DNA from: Hericium rajendrae
Lineage: Eukaryota > Basidiomycota > Agaricomycetes > Russulales > Hericiaceae
DNA: 64,000 bases
Direction: 5' to 3'
Assembly (NCBI GenBank): GCA_033439255.1
Contig: CM065888.1
Coordinates: 1,984,001 to 2,048,000, forward strand
The notes beneath the pieces are model-generated. The model was not told the origin of the DNA. It did not search any database and saw only the letters and a program-made list of their open reading frames with translations. Each line of letters starts with the position of its first letter. Within the stretch, counting starts at the first letter, position 1. Of this stretch, positions 12,256 to 24,610 are shown piece after piece. The position numbers and the translations under genes were made by a program.

Positions 12256-12830
12256 CATCAGGAACCCTTACAACTTTCTGATGCATCTGATCTTTGTCTG
12301 ACTTGTCTGAAATCAGAACATTTTTGATATCAGACGTTCAGAAAGTCAGAAATAATTCTGAAATCAGAAGTAACTTCTGAAATCAGAAAGGCAATCTGTC
12401 AACCAGATAACAATCTGTCAATCAGAAAATATTCTGCTTTCAGATTTGTTTCTGAGGTCAGATTAGTCAGATTGATCTCAGATCAGAAATTTTAGTCAGA
12501 TCAGAAATTTCAGTCAGATTAGAAACCTCAATCAGATCAGAAACCTCAGTCAGATCAGAAACCTCAGTCAGATCAGAATTTAGAGTCAGATCAGAAATTT
12601 TACTCAGATCAGACACCTTGTTCAGATCAGAATTCAAAGTCAGATCAGAATTTAGAGTCAGATCAGAAATCTTACTCAGATCGAAATTCAGAGTCAGATC
12701 AGAATTTAGGGTCAGATCAGAATTTAAGGTCAGATCAGAATTTAGAGTCAGATCAGAAATCTTGCTCAGATCAGAATTCAGACTTAGATCAGAATCACAC
12801 CAAAATTACAAAATGCAGCTTTGTATTATG
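12256..12830 (+). repeat. Left subterminal ATCAGA repeats of Plavaka copy 2
   Basis: A dense run of TCAGATCAGAA motifs with roughly 15-20 bp spacing, for example GTCAGATCAGAATTTAGA. They are in the opposite orientation to the TCTGA repeats of the right end, as expected for inverted subterminal regions. A 71-codon ORF here is simply the translated repeat. The next 350 bases to 13181 are purine-rich with two loose copies of CTGAGTGGAG and no gene. Confidence 0.85.
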
Positions 12831-13181
12831 TAGTGAATGATATAAATCAATCAGATAGGCATACTCAGATGAAAAGCATGAAAGCAAAGTTAGAAAGGCA
12901 AGGTCAGAAAGCATTAAAGAATTCTAGAAGTAAAGGAGAAAGAGATACTTGAGAAGATATTAAAATGATCTAGAAGAAAAATCAGAACTGAGTGGAGGTT
13001 AAAATCAGACCAAAAGAGATCTAAAAGAAAAAGAAAAACTGAGTGGAGATCAAGATCAGGAGTACAATGAGAAGATATCCAAGCATCAAGTTACCAACCA
13101 CCAATCAATGTAGCAAACCAACTCTAATTGTTGGCCAAAGCCTTGAGACCACGACGACGAGCAGATATGGCTGACTTGCCA

Positions 13182-13762
13182 CATCAGGAAGGTTGACAAC
13201 TTTCTGATTGACCTGACAATTTCTAACCCTACTGACAGCTCCTGATTGACCTGATCCACCTGAAAGCAATCTTAACAGACAAATATCTGATCAAACTTTT
13301 ACATTTAAGTAAAGAGATTTATTGTCAGATATATAAGTTTGTAATCTCTAACTAATAGATATAACAAAATTTCTGATATCTGAAATTTTCTAAATCTGAG
13401 AGTGTCTGATCTGAGATTTTTTTCAAATCTGGAGGTCAAATATCTGAAAATTATCTGCAACTGTCTGAGAGCATCTGATGGTGTCTGACACTGTCTGATC
13501 TATCTGACTGATATTTGACCTTCAGATTTAAAATCAGACACTCTCAGATTTTCAAAAATTTTAGATATCAAAGATTTTGATATATCTATTAGTTAGAGAT
13601 TAAAAACTTATATATCTGACAATAAATGTCTTTCCTTGAATGTAAAAGTTTGATCAGATATTTGCTTCTCAAGATTGCTTTCAGGTGGATCAGGTCAATC
13701 AGGAGCTATCAGTAGGGTTAAAAATTGTCAGGTCAATCAGAAAGTTGTCAACCTTCCTGATG
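13182..13762. mobile_element. Foldback MITE family A, copy A1 (581 bp)
   Basis: It begins CATCAGGAAGGTTGACAAC and ends with the complement. Both halves are nearly perfect inverted complements over most of the length, meeting in TCTGA-rich centre DNA. A CA dinucleotide lies at both flanks. There is no coding capacity; an 88-codon ORF seen in several copies is a by-product. It lies just beyond the stop of accessory gene 2. Confidence 0.95.
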
Positions 13763-13781
13763 CAGGAGCATTAGTCACCTT

Positions 13782-16700
13782 TCATCTTGGCTGAAGCAAT
13801 CCCTCAACTGCCTTCACAATGACATCCCACTTGTCATCAGTGAAGTTAGCAATAACTTCTGTGTAGTCATCAGTAACGTCACCTCAGATGCTGTAAGAGA
13901 ATCGGCTCTTGATCCTTGCCTCCAATTGAGGATCAGGCACATTGGGGTCAGGATGCAACCATCGGGTCCAAGCACGCTCAACCTAACACACAACTCAGAT
14001 AAGTAAAACAAAAAGAAGAAGAGATATACCGCAGTAGTAGCTAGTGCTAATGCACCAACTGGCCATTCAAGCCGCTGAGAGTTCTCTGGCATCTCCGAGA
14101 CACTCTACAAGTGTGCAACAGTGAGGGTCTGCAAGATGACCTGAGACATGAAGGCATCTCGATATACCTATCAAGAATATCTTAGTATGTAAAATATGAC
14201 ATGCAAAAGTCTTACCATATGTTCATCAGCATTCTTGTATGATGTACGAAAGATAAATGGGAGGGTTGCACCATCACCAGCATCTTGAATCCCAAGCATG
14301 TTCGCAGCATAGTCTTCCTTTGCATCAAGGTCAAGGTCATTGTCGACACCTGACCCTACACTCCAGAAGTGATCGGCGATAGCATCAATGGCTGCATAAG
14401 CAAAGCCACGGTGCTATTCGTAAAGCCGCTGCATCAACTAAAGCCAGAAACATGTGAGTCAGTTAGTGCATATACAGTGCAGAAGAACTCACCAAAAGAT
14501 AGACCATGTCGTCCTTGTCCTTGAACTCATGAGGGACAGTGGGAAAAACCATCTCCCAGAGGTTCTGGATAGGCTCAAGAAGCCCCTGGGTGTCCCATGG
14601 GTCTGCGCGTGTACCCATGAAGTCCCGGAACATAGGTACAAATACATCTTGCCACTGTCGTAGCGTGTTTGGAGGCAAATCAGCATTGCTCGGCTTCTTG
14701 GTCTTGCTACATTGCAGGCCTAGCATCTCAGTATCAGTGTCATCCTCATCCTCGCCATTGTGACGAGGACGAGGTGTGCGGGGATTCTAACAGAAGATAT
14801 GAATATTATTATTCACAAAAAAATAAAGATCTAAACATACCTATTGCAATGAAGATGTTCGAGAGAGTGGTGCAGGTGTCACTGGCTGCAGATACAAACA
14901 TAGAGTTAGCATTGGCACATAAGTAGATATAAGACTACATACCACTGTACGGACTTTGTTTGAAGCTGAAACTGAACGCTGGCCAGCCCCCAAATCGTGC
15001 GCAGGTGTTGTCTGGGGAGCTGAGACTGTGTGCCGGGATCCTTGTTGCTGCGAAGAGTGAGAAGCACGAGAATGAGCCTGTTGAGGCTCGTTGTCATCCA
15101 AACAGGGCTGCACGTGGGATTACTGGCATGAGGAGGAAGATGGCACACGAGAACGAGCATCTTGTAGCTCGTTCTCGGTGTGGTGGATCCGGCCATATGT
15201 GCATGAGGGTGGAGCACGAGAACGAGCCCCAGTGGGCTCGTTCTCATCAGGACGAAGCTGCAGACAAGTAAGTCAGTAGATACAAGCATAAGAAATGGCG
15301 AGAACGAACCTGAGGTTCATTCTCGTCGACACGACTCTGTGTTCGGGCATGCTGGCGAGAGGAGGCAGACAGCGCACGAGAACGAGCATTTGCTGGCTCA
15401 TTCTCAGCGTTGTTGGCCTGAGTCCAGCCACGTGCACGTGAGGTAGAAAGTGGAGCACGAGAACGAGCCCCGGTGGGCTCATTCTCGTCGAAAGGAGGCT
15501 GCAGACATAGTGAGTTAGTAGATAAGAGCATATGAAATGACGAGAATGAACCTGAGGTCCGTTCTCATCAACGCCGCTCTGCGTTCGAGTGTGCTGGCAC
15601 GAGGAAGCAAGCAGTGCACGAGAACGAGCATCTTGAAGCTCGTTCTCGGCCCCATGGCTCTGGCTGTGTGTATGTGAGGGCAGAGCACGAGAACAAGTCC
15701 CGATGGACTCGTTCTTGTCGAAACGAGGCTGCAAACAGAGTTAGCCAAGAACGAAAGAAAGAAAAAAAAGCACAGCAACGTACCCGAGCTTCATCCTCGT
15801 TGGTACGGGGCGCGCTACGTGGTTTCTGATGCATAGAGGAAGATAGAGCACAAGAATGAGCCGCGCCGGGCTCATTCTTGTTGCTGGGCTGGGGCTGGGG
15901 CTGGTGATGGGAAGATGAACGATAGACACGAGAACAAGCCTCTTGCGGCTCGTTCTCGTTGTTTGTGGCCTTATACCGGGGCTGACCACAAGAACGAGTG
16001 CGCTGGAACTCGTTCTCGTTCTTCGTCTTCGGGAAGTGCGAGGTCAAGCAGATGAGTCGAATCATGGGGGCTGGGTGAACGGTCGAGGTAGTCGTCATCT
16101 GCGCGTGCTTTGTTGTATGCGGAGGGACGGGTGTCGAACGTGATCTTCACCTACAGATCACCGATCTTAGCATGTTGACTCAAGTAGAATTATATACCAC
16201 GCACCTGATCTGAGCGACAAAACTTCGCTCTTTGGTCCTCAAACTCCCAGCTCTCGAGTACCTTGTCATCATCGTCACTCTCCTCCGGTTGTGGTCGATC
16301 GCAAGGAGGAGCCGAAGACTTGCTGTTTTTGGAACCGCGCCCATTCGTATCTTGCGAGTGCGTGGTCTCGCGCCAATTGGGTCGTAATCCAGCTCTACAG
16401 GTAGGATAGTGTGTGCGAGGAAGGCGGATAAGCATGGGTGTAGTCAGTGAGTTGTCCGAGTTGAGAAATAGAGCGTCTACTGTACTTACTGATGAGAAAA
16501 TTTCTGATTCGAGTTGAGCACGCCTTGACCTTGAGGCTGCTCAAAGCAAACTTTCTTTCTCTTACCCTTCATGTGAGACTCTCGCTCGTCTTCCTCGACA
16601 TCTCCCATATCGACGTCGCTATCTTCGTCTTGGCTGAACTCGTTTTCATCCGGCTCAGACGGCTTGCGGACGTTCGGATCTCCGAACTGGCTGATATCTG

Positions 16701-17504
16701 TGCAGATCAAAGTAAGTAACACTCGACTTGAACAGACTTGGAGCACTGACCATCTCCCGAGTCTTCATCATACTTGCCTTGTCCCCCACTATACTCACCA
16801 TACTCCCCATCCATTTCCAGGAACTTGTCACTAATTTCGCGCCCAAGGCTCTCCAGCCTTGCAATCCCCTTATCTATTGCGACGATATCCGCGTCATATT
16901 CAGGACGATAACCATCTGCTTTGTCGTCGCCAGTCTGCGACGATTCCTCTTCCTCCTCTCGTACAGCCTGACGGACGACTGGCGTGGGCTCGGTGCCATC
17001 ATCAGTCTCGGTCTTACTACCATCTCGAGTCTTTTTCAATTTCTCTTCTAGGTTTTCAGGTAAGTCGCAGTCCCTCAAATCAAGCTGAGCTTACTCACGA
17101 CTCTCTATTTCCACTTCTCGATCATCCATGGCCTCCTTGCATGGCTCCTCCCCACCATATTCTCCGTCCTTCTGTCCATTGGCACCTCGTGGGACATTGC
17201 AACGCTGTGCACGTTGGGCGCCTTGTCCACCACATTGTGCACGTCGCATGCCTTGTTTACGATGCATGGTGATGACGACTTGGGGCCTTGTCGCAGCTGT
17301 CCCGCTCTGTGTCCGCATGCCCGTGCCCTGACGTCTTGACTCGCGGACATTACCATTGCATACGGCATCCTCTGCGAGCAGCTCGAGCTCGGATCGGTGC
17401 CACTTACGTGGCATCTTGTCTGGATCTTCGCCATCTGAGGCAGTAGGAACAATAACAGGGAACTGGTGAGGGTCCCGATTTCACTTTCGAGACCGTGGAG
17501 GCAT
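13782..17504 (-). pseudogene. Plavaka-linked accessory gene, copy 2 (nearly full length, stop-bearing)
   Basis: Same layout as copy 1. The start is MPPRSRK at 17504, but the next codon (17481-17483) is TGA where CGA would fit, and reading continues openly (FPVIVPTASDGEDPDKMPRK). Then come a basic/acidic region, a possible coiled coil (VAIDKGIARLESLGREISDK), GLRPNWRE (shared with GLRPDWRE in copy 1), a repeat-exon region at 14943-16100, and globular exons: LRQWQDVFVPMFRDFMGT, HRGFAYAAIDAIADHFWSV, LPFIFRTSYKNADEHM and RLEWPVGALALATTAV. A last exon ends EGLLQPR before the stop at 13782-13784. At least one further in-frame TGA is seen near 13887. Introns are about 50 bp with GT-AG. Function is unknown. 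It is divergent from the transposase at 17852, so the pairing is conserved between both Plavaka copies. Confidence 0.65.
14943..15783 (-). repeat. Tandemly duplicated exon-plus-intron module
   Basis: Three consecutive modules each start just after an intron acceptor (exon starts 15728, 15498, 15257) and end at a splice donor preceded by an ENEPQ-like codon run. Introns 15729-15783, 15499-15551 and 15258-15309 are 52-55 bp and similar to one another. The two internal exons are 177 and 189 bp, both multiples of three. Each exon encodes two copies of a degenerate repeat of the form ENEPxxARSRAxxSSS. More diverged copies of the repeat continue upstream to about 16060. Confidence 0.85.
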
Positions 17505-17851
17505 GCTAACTGGAAGAGGAGATATAGGTTGTTGTGAGCTGGCAGTAGTGCAAAGAGAGAGTGCTTGCTAAGAGTGACCTTGCCGTGACCGACAGGACTC
17601 TGCCGACAGGACTCTAGACTCTAGACTCTGCCGACAGGCTCACGACTTGTGCGAGATTTCCTCATTTGTTATCCATTGCACGGAGCAGCTATAAGTCCCT
17701 CACAATAAAAGCCTTGCCTTTCGCATAATTCTCTTGGCTGTTCAGATCCAGATTTTATTCATAGGCACACTTCTGTGCTATTGTGCTTGACTCTGTCTTG
17801 TGCATTCTTCTTGTCTTTGGCCTGGTGTCTCTCCGAGTTGGCTCTGTTGCT
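17505..17851. promoter_or_regulatory. Divergent promoter region of Plavaka copy 2
   Basis: These 347 bases lie between the divergent starts at 17504 and 17852. The region contains a short direct repeat (CGACAGGACTCT twice, near 17590 and 17605, with GACTCTAGACTCTAGACTCT beside it) and CACAATAAAAG near 17700 as a TATA-like candidate. It is much shorter than the 825-bp equivalent in copy 1. No ORF of its own. Confidence 0.45.
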
Positions 17852-18172
17852 ATGGCTCGAAGTGTTCACTGTCCACGGACAATCGCATGTCCAATGCCAA
17901 CTTCTAATGCTTGTCGCCGAGGGTTCAGGACACCTTGGGGTCTCCGACAACATATAGATGCTATTCATCCCTTTGCCTCTCACTCTCGAGCACCATCACC
18001 ACCTCCAACATTTCCGTCTCTCTTTGATGCACAACATGATGACTCTGACTCTGATATTGATATGGCTGAAAATAATCATGATGATGATCAATTGCGCACT
18101 GAGACGCATCCCATTCTTGATGGCAGACCTTGTGATGAAAATGGAAATTATATTGCTTCAGATGCAGAGCCA

Positions 18173-18573
18173 CATCAGGAACCTTCAAAACTTTCTGTTT
18201 GACCTGCGAGACATCTGACAGTGTCTGCATGACCTGCAGCAGTTGCATCAGACACATCAGATACTCTCAGACAACATCAGCTACTCTCAGCTAGCTGCAG
18301 AATATTTGACCTCAAGATTCAAAAAAGTATCAATGCAGAATGCTCGCAGACTGATCAGAACTGATCAGATTTATATAAATTTTAGATATTGAAAACTTTG
18401 TTGCATCTAATGATTAGAGTTGGATGACTACTATATCTGTCAATAGTTATTGATTTCAAAATATAAAAGCTCTGATCAGAAATTGATCTCTAATTAGAGC
18501 CTGCAGCTGGATCAGGTCTTGCAGTTGATCAGACTCTGCAGGGTCCATCAGAAAGTTTTGAAGGTTCCTGATG
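18173..18573. mobile_element. Foldback MITE family B, copy B1 (401 bp)
   Basis: Ends are CATCAGGAACCTTCAAAAC and its complement, with CA at both flanks (18171-18172, 18574-18575). Removing the element and one CA restores an open frame through the transposase exon (AEP then CGLLLPKDKNDW, against copy 1 NDW), which proves the border and the 2-bp duplication. No coding capacity. Confidence 0.95.
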
Positions 18574-19354
18574 CATGTGGTCTTCTTTTGCCCAAAGATA
18601 AAAATGATTGGTCTCCATTTCGAAATCGAGTTGAGTTTCAAGTTGCTGATTTGCTATTCCGCCGAGTTCAGATTTCTGAGGATAATCATAATGATCTCAT
18701 GGACTTGTGGGCTGCTACACATGATGGAGAGCCTCCTTTTGCAAATCAGAAAGATTTACATGGTGTTCTTGATTCTATTACTTTGGGAGATGCACCATGG
18801 TATCGTTTTACAGTAAACTATACGGGAAAGATTCCCAAGAAAAAGCCTCCTAAATGGATGTTGGCTACATATGAAGTGTGGTATCGAGATCCACGTACAA
18901 TAATAAAGAATCAACTGAGCAACCCTGACTTTAAGGGTGAAATTGACTATGCTCCAAAACGCCAGTTTAAAAATAACAAGAGATGCTAGACTGACTTTAT
19001 GTCAGGAAACTGAGCATGGCGTCAGGCTGATAAAATTGCTGAAGATCCCAAAACTCATGGTGCCATGTTTGTTCACCTTGTTATGAGAAGTGATAAGACT
19101 ACAGTTTCAGTTGGCACAGGCAACAATGAATATTATCCACTTTATGCATCAATAGGCAATATGCATAATAATGTTTGACGTGCTCATCGTGATGCTTTGA
19201 CTGTGATGGGCTTTCTTTCTGTTGCAAGAGCAGATCGCAATAGTAAACAAAGTGTTATATTTCGCAGATTTAAAAAGCACCTTTTGCATGAATCTTTGAA
19301 AGCAATTTTAGGATATTTGCGACCTGGGATAACTACACCACAAGTTCTTCGCTG

Positions 19355-19935
19355 CATCAGGAAGGTTGACAACTCTCTGATTGACCTGACAATTTCTAAC
19401 TCTACTGACAGCTTCTGATTGACCTGATCCACCTGAAAGCAATCTTGAGAAGCAAATATCTGATCAGACTTTTACATTCAAGAAAAGACATTTATTGTCA
19501 GATATATAAGTTTTTAATCTCTAACTAATAGATATATCAAAATCTTTGATATCTGAAATTTTTGAAAATCTGAGAGTGTCTGATTTCAAATCTGGAGGTC
19601 AAATATCAGTCAGATGGATCAGACAGTGTCAGACACCATCAGATGCTCTCAGACAGTTGCAGATAATTTTCAGATATTTGACCTCCAGATTTGAAAAGTT
19701 TCTCAGGTCAGACACTCTCAGATTTAGAAAATTTCAGATATCAGAAATTTTGTTATATCTATTAGTTAGAGATTACAAACTTATATATCTGATAATAAAT
19801 CTCTTTACTTAAATGTAAAAGTTTGATCAGATATTTGCCTGTTAAGATTGCTTTCAGGTGGATCAGATCAATCAGGAGCTGTCAGTAGGGTTAGAAATTG
19901 TCAGATCAATCAGAAAGTTGTCAACCTTCCTGATG
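19355..19935. mobile_element. Foldback MITE family A, copy A2 (581 bp)
   Basis: Inserted in transposase copy 2 between LRC and the next codons. TG flanks both ends (19353-19354, 19936-19937). With one TG removed, CGC TGT TCT GAT GGG reads RCSDG, matching RCPDG of copy 1. It has the family A termini and length. Confidence 0.95.
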
Positions 19936-21530
19936 TGTTCTGATGGGCACTTGCGTTGTGTTATTTATGGCCTTGGTCCTTATATTGGAGATTATCTTGA
20001 GCAAGTTGATTTGTCTGCTATTGTTAAAAACTGGTGTTTCACATGCAAATGCAGACCAAAGCGACTTGATGATGATCCTGATCGTGGTCCAAGAAGTCAT
20101 GAAGATACATGTGAATTAATGAGGTCCAAGACTAATCAACAACTATGGTATGAGTATGGCATACGTCCAGGTATAATGGTTAGTACTTGCAATTATATCT
20201 TATCAAACTTTTATCTAATGTTTTGTTTAGCCATTTACAGCATCTTTTGCTCATGCTGATATTCATGAACTTCTTTCTCCTGATCTTTTGCATCAAATCA
20301 TTAAAGGCACATTTCAGAATTATATTGTGCTTTGGATTGAAGAATATCTGATAAAAGTTCATGGCAAAGCAGCTGGATCTGAAATTCTTGCTGAAATTGA
20401 TCGTAGAATTGCTGCTGTACCTGCATTTCCAGAGCTACGCCGTTTTCCAGATGGACGTGGATTTTCACAATGGACTGGTGATGACTCTAAGGCATTGATG
20501 AAAGTGTTCTTGCCTGCAATTGATGGTCTTGTTCTTCGAAGAATGGTTCATTGTGTTCGTGCACTTTTAGACTTCTGTTATCTTGTACGAAGACCTGAAA
20601 TTGATGAAAATACTCTGGATGAAATAGAGGCTGCCTTAGAGATATTTTGGAAAGAAAGAGAGATATTTGTAGAAGCTGAAATATATCCAGATGGTATTTC
20701 TTTACCTCGCCAGCACTCTTTGAAACATTATCGTCATTGGATTGAAGAGTTTGCAGTGCCCAATGGACTGTGTTCATCTATCACAGAATCAAAGCATATT
20801 AGAGCTGTAAAAGAACCATGGCGTCGCTCTAGTCGATTCAATGCTCTTGGACAAATGCTCATAACAAACCAAAGGCTTGATAAATTAGCAGCATGCTGGG
20901 ATGATTTTGTTGATCGTGGAATGCTAAACAAACTATTAGCTGCAGAGGTAGATTCTGATGATGATTCAGCTACAGTGGAAGATGATGAAATTAAAATTTC
21001 TCAATTGCCTTTTAATGCAGGAGATTATAGATTTTTGCGAGATGGTGGACCTGTAGAAGGCTCTAAGATTATGGCAAATGTTAGAATGGCAAGATCAAGA
21101 GAGAAGGGTTATCCCAGAAAGCTCTATAAGCTTTCAAAACATATTGAACAGCCAGATCTTCCTGAATTAATTCATCGATTTTTATATGATCAACTTGAAG
21201 CAACACCTGACAAAACATCATCACATGTGGAACTATCTGAATGTTCAAAAGCACCACACAAAATTGATATCTTTCATTCAGCCATTGCTACATACTATGC
21301 ACCTAGTGATTTATCTGGAAGAACAGAATTTCATCAGCATCGTATTCGATCAAATCCTGAATGGCGCAATGGCCTTGCACGTCGTGATTGTGTTTTTGTA
21401 GAAAGTAATCCTGATCTGCCAGGGATGCAAGGGCTTTTTGTTGGTCGAGTCTTGCTATTTTTTTCTTTTATACACAAACAAAAAACTTATCCATGTGCAC
21501 TTATTTCATGGTTTACTACTATTGATGATA

Positions 21531-22111
21531 CATCAGGAAGGTTGACAACTTTCTGATTGACCTGACAATTTCTAACCCTACTGACAGCTCCTGATTGACC
21601 TGATCTACCTGAAAGCAATCTTAACAGGCAAATATCTGATCAAACTTTTACATTTAAGTAAAGACATTCATTGTCAGATATATAAGTTTGTAATCTCTAA
21701 CTAATAGATATAACAAAATCTCTGATATCTGAAATTTTCTAAATCTGAGAGTGTCTGATCTGAGAATTTTTTCAAATCTGGAGGTCAAATATCTGAAAAT
21801 TATCTGCAACTGTCTGAGAGCATCTGATGGTGTCTGACACTGTCTGATCCATCTGACTGATATTTGACCTCCAGATTTGAAATCAGACACTCTCAGATTT
21901 TCAAAAATTTCAGATATCAAAGATTTTGATATATCTATTAGTTAGAGATTAAAAACTTATATATCTGACAATAAATGTCTTTTCTTGAATGTAAAAGTCT
22001 GATCAGATATTTGCTTCTCAAGATTGCTTTCAGGTGGATCAGGTCAATCAGAAGCTGTCAGTAGAGTTAGAAATTGTCAGGTCAATCAGAAAGTTGTCAA
22101 CCTTCCTGATG
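21531..22111. mobile_element. Foldback MITE family A, copy A3 (581 bp)
   Basis: Inserted in exon 2 of transposase copy 2 with TA duplicated (21529-21530, 22112-22113). The restored reading IDDKPNEDTGMWIVER aligns with VGDEPDPDTKMWIVER of copy 1. Confidence 0.95.
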
Positions 22112-22346
22112 TAAGCCAAATGAAGACACTGGAATGTGGATTGTTGAAAGGAAAGTGGATGAAGATGGTGAAAGAGTGTGCTCTGTTGTTCACTTGGATA
22201 CTATACTTCGAAGTGCTCATCTGATTGGAGTATATGGTAATGAACATTTTCCTTCTGACTTTCATTATACTTATACTCTTGATGCATTTCACTCTTACTA
22301 TGTAAACAAATTTTCTGATCATCATGCAAATGAAATAGCCTTTTAA

Positions 22347-23472
22347 TAGCATATCTTTCAGCTTTTGTACTTATATATTATCAGTCGTAATAACTGACAA
22401 TCTGAGATTTTGACTATTAGTTCATAGTGTGAAGATTAGAATGTAAAGTACAATCTAAAAGTCTGATCTGAATTTATATTTCAGCCTTCTTACTAAATCT
22501 GATATTGTCTGAGATAAAGATATAGTTCTGAGAACAATCTGACTTGAGTCTGACTCTAGTCTGAAAGTAAGTATAAATCTGACTTGAGTCTGACCCTAAT
22601 CTGAACAGTAAATATAAATCTGACTTGAGTCTGACCCTAGTCTGAAAAGTAAATATAAATCTGATAATTTCTGAGCTAAGTCTGAGAACAGTCTGAGTAT
22701 AAAGATACTATCTGATTGTTTTTGATTTTTATCTAATTTCTGTTTAGAATCTGATTGATGTCTGATTTAACTCTGATAGATAAAGATAAATCTGATTGAG
22801 TCTGATATAGTTCTGAAACAAGTGTGTAGGTCTGAAGTAAATCTGAATATTATCTGATTGAAATCTGTCTTGTAAAGTAAAAATCTGATTATATCTGCAG
22901 TGCAAAAAAAATCTGATTATTGTCTGATTTATCTCTGACAGCAAAGCTCATATCTGATTAGTATCTGACTCAAGTCTGTTGATAGATCTCAAATCTGATA
23001 GTTTCTGATTCTGTCTGACAATCATATTAAAATCTGATTGCTCTCTGAAGTATATCTGATAATATGTCTTATTTCTAATTATATCTGACTATAGTCTGAA
23101 TTGAATCTGATCATTTATATTATTTCTGACTAATATCTGAATTATATCTGAAAAAGTCAAATATTTCTGAAGCAATCTGATGTTAGTCTGAAACTGTTCA
23201 ACATTTCTGATTTGATCTAATGTTAGTCTAAGATTGTACTCAACATCTGTAATAATCTGATATCAATCTGATGTTACTCTGAGATTATACTTTAAATCTG
23301 ATACAAATCTGTAAGTATATGAAGAAGATCTGATTGATATCTGATCAATTTTAAAAATTCTGAATGTGTCTGATGTATATCTGACAGATCTGATATATAT
23401 CTGAGAAAATTTTATCAGAAATACAAAAATTTTCAGATGTATCAGATAATCAGATAGTTTCAGATATTTTTC
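22347..23472 (+). repeat. Right subterminal TCTGA repeats of Plavaka copy 2
   Basis: About 1.1 kb of irregular TCTGA-type repeats (AATCTGACTTGAGTCTGACC and similar), without coding potential. The array is interrupted by the large foldback at about 23473; the outermost part (CAGATAGTTTCAGATGCATC to 32038) lies on the far side of that insertion. Confidence 0.85.
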
Positions 23473-23489
23473 CACATGAAACAGTCACT

Positions 23490-24610
23490 TAGTGCATTGA
23501 GGTAATGCCAGGTGAACCTGACAAAGTGCCATTGTTGATTGGCCATCCTGTGTTGGCCTGTCCGTCACAATGTAGCAGTCATCCAATGACAGGCCTGCCC
23601 TTCCTATGTACCAATGGGTCATTGTCTGGCCTCTAGTCATTTAATCTGTAGTGTCCATTCATCATTGACCGGCCTGTCCTCTGATGTCCATTGGATCATT
23701 GGCTGGCCCACTTGATCCCATGGGATATCAGTTGCTCGGCCCGTCCTCTACCGTCCATTGGGTCATTGGCTGGCCCATCCCTTTATAATGTCTACTGGTC
23801 ATTCATCATTGACGGGCCTGTCCTCTGATGTCCATTGGATCATTGGCTGGCCCACTTGATCCCGCGGGATATCAGTTGCTCGGCCTGTCCCCCACCATCT
23901 ATTGGATCATTGACAGGCCTGTCCTCTTACAATTTCTACTGGTCATTCATCATTGACAGGCCCGTCCTCTGATGTCCAATGGGTCATTGGCTGGCCCTCT
24001 CAATCCCGCGGGATATCAGTTGCTCAGCCCGTCCTCTACCGTCCATTGGGTCATTGGCTGGCCCATCCCCTTATAATGTCTACTGGTCATTCATCATTGA
24101 CGGGCCCATCCTCTGATGTCCAATGGGTCATTGGCTGGCCCTCTCGATCCTGTGGAATGTCAATTGCTCAGCCAGTTCTCTACCATCTATTGGGTCATCG
24201 ACGGGCCTGTTCCCTTATAATGTCTACTGGTCATTCATCATTGACAGGCCCGTCCTCTGATGTCCCATGAGTCATTGGCTGGCCTGCTCGATCTCGCAGG
24301 TTGTCAATTGCTCGGCCGATCCTCTACCATTCATTGGATCATTGACAGGCCTGTCCTCTTACAATTTCTAGTGGTCATTGGGTCATTGGCTGGCCCATCC
24401 TCTTACAATACCACTGCATATTCATCATTGACTGGCCCATCCTCTGACATCCAATGGGTTATTGGCTGGCCTGTCCTTTAACAATGTCTACTGTACATTC
24501 ATCATTGACGGGCCCATTCTCCACTGTCTAATGGGTCATTGGCTGGTCCACTTGATCCTACAGGTTGTCAATTGCTCGGCCCATCCTCTACTGTCCAATA
24601 GGATGTTATT
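23490..24610. repeat. Outer tandem array, left arm of foldback
   Basis: About six to seven units, mostly 135-155 bp, are built from CATTCATCATTGACGGGCC, TCCTCTGATGTCCATTGG and GGTCATTGGCTGGCCC with the spacer ATCCCGCGGGATATCAGTTG. Several ORFs through it are just translated repeat. Confidence 0.9.

Larger units (their letters stand above)
17852..22346 (+). pseudogene. Plavaka transposase, copy 2 (stops and three insertions)
   Basis: Homologous throughout to copy 1. The start MARSVHCPRT is followed by a C2H2 finger with the same C-x7-C-x12-H-x4-H spacing (ending HIDAIHP). Exon 1 is split by MITE B1 (18173-18573) and MITE A2 (19355-19935). The intron is 20179-20230 (GTTAGT...GTTTAG), and exon 2 starts at 20231 with the conserved LLHQIIKGTF and GDDSKALMKVFLPAI. 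MITE A3 (21531-22111) splits exon 2, and the tail ends at 22346. Against copy 1, three sense codons are stops: TAG at 18987-18989 and TGA at 19011-19013 (both Trp in copy 1) and TGA at 19176-19178 (CGT, Arg in copy 1; CGA is the one-step precursor). The C-terminal HRIRSNPEWRNGLARRD is retained. It is non-functional as it stands. Outside these changes the sequence looks well conserved, so inactivation was fairly recent. Confidence 0.9.

Noticed and set aside
12618-12833. Repetitive 71-codon ORF (RSEFRVRSE pattern)
   Set aside because: It is the translation of ATCAGA subterminal repeats; no independent coding evidence.
21654-21920. Recurring 88-codon ORF (MISEIFENLRVSDFKSGG) found in many places
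   Set aside because: It lies entirely in the family A MITE inverted repeat and recurs only because the MITE does.
23953-24270. Tryptophan-rich repeat ORF (GPSSDVQWVIGWP)
   Set aside because: Translated outer tandem array of the foldback; the counterpart on minus at 31338-31703 is the same DNA inverted.
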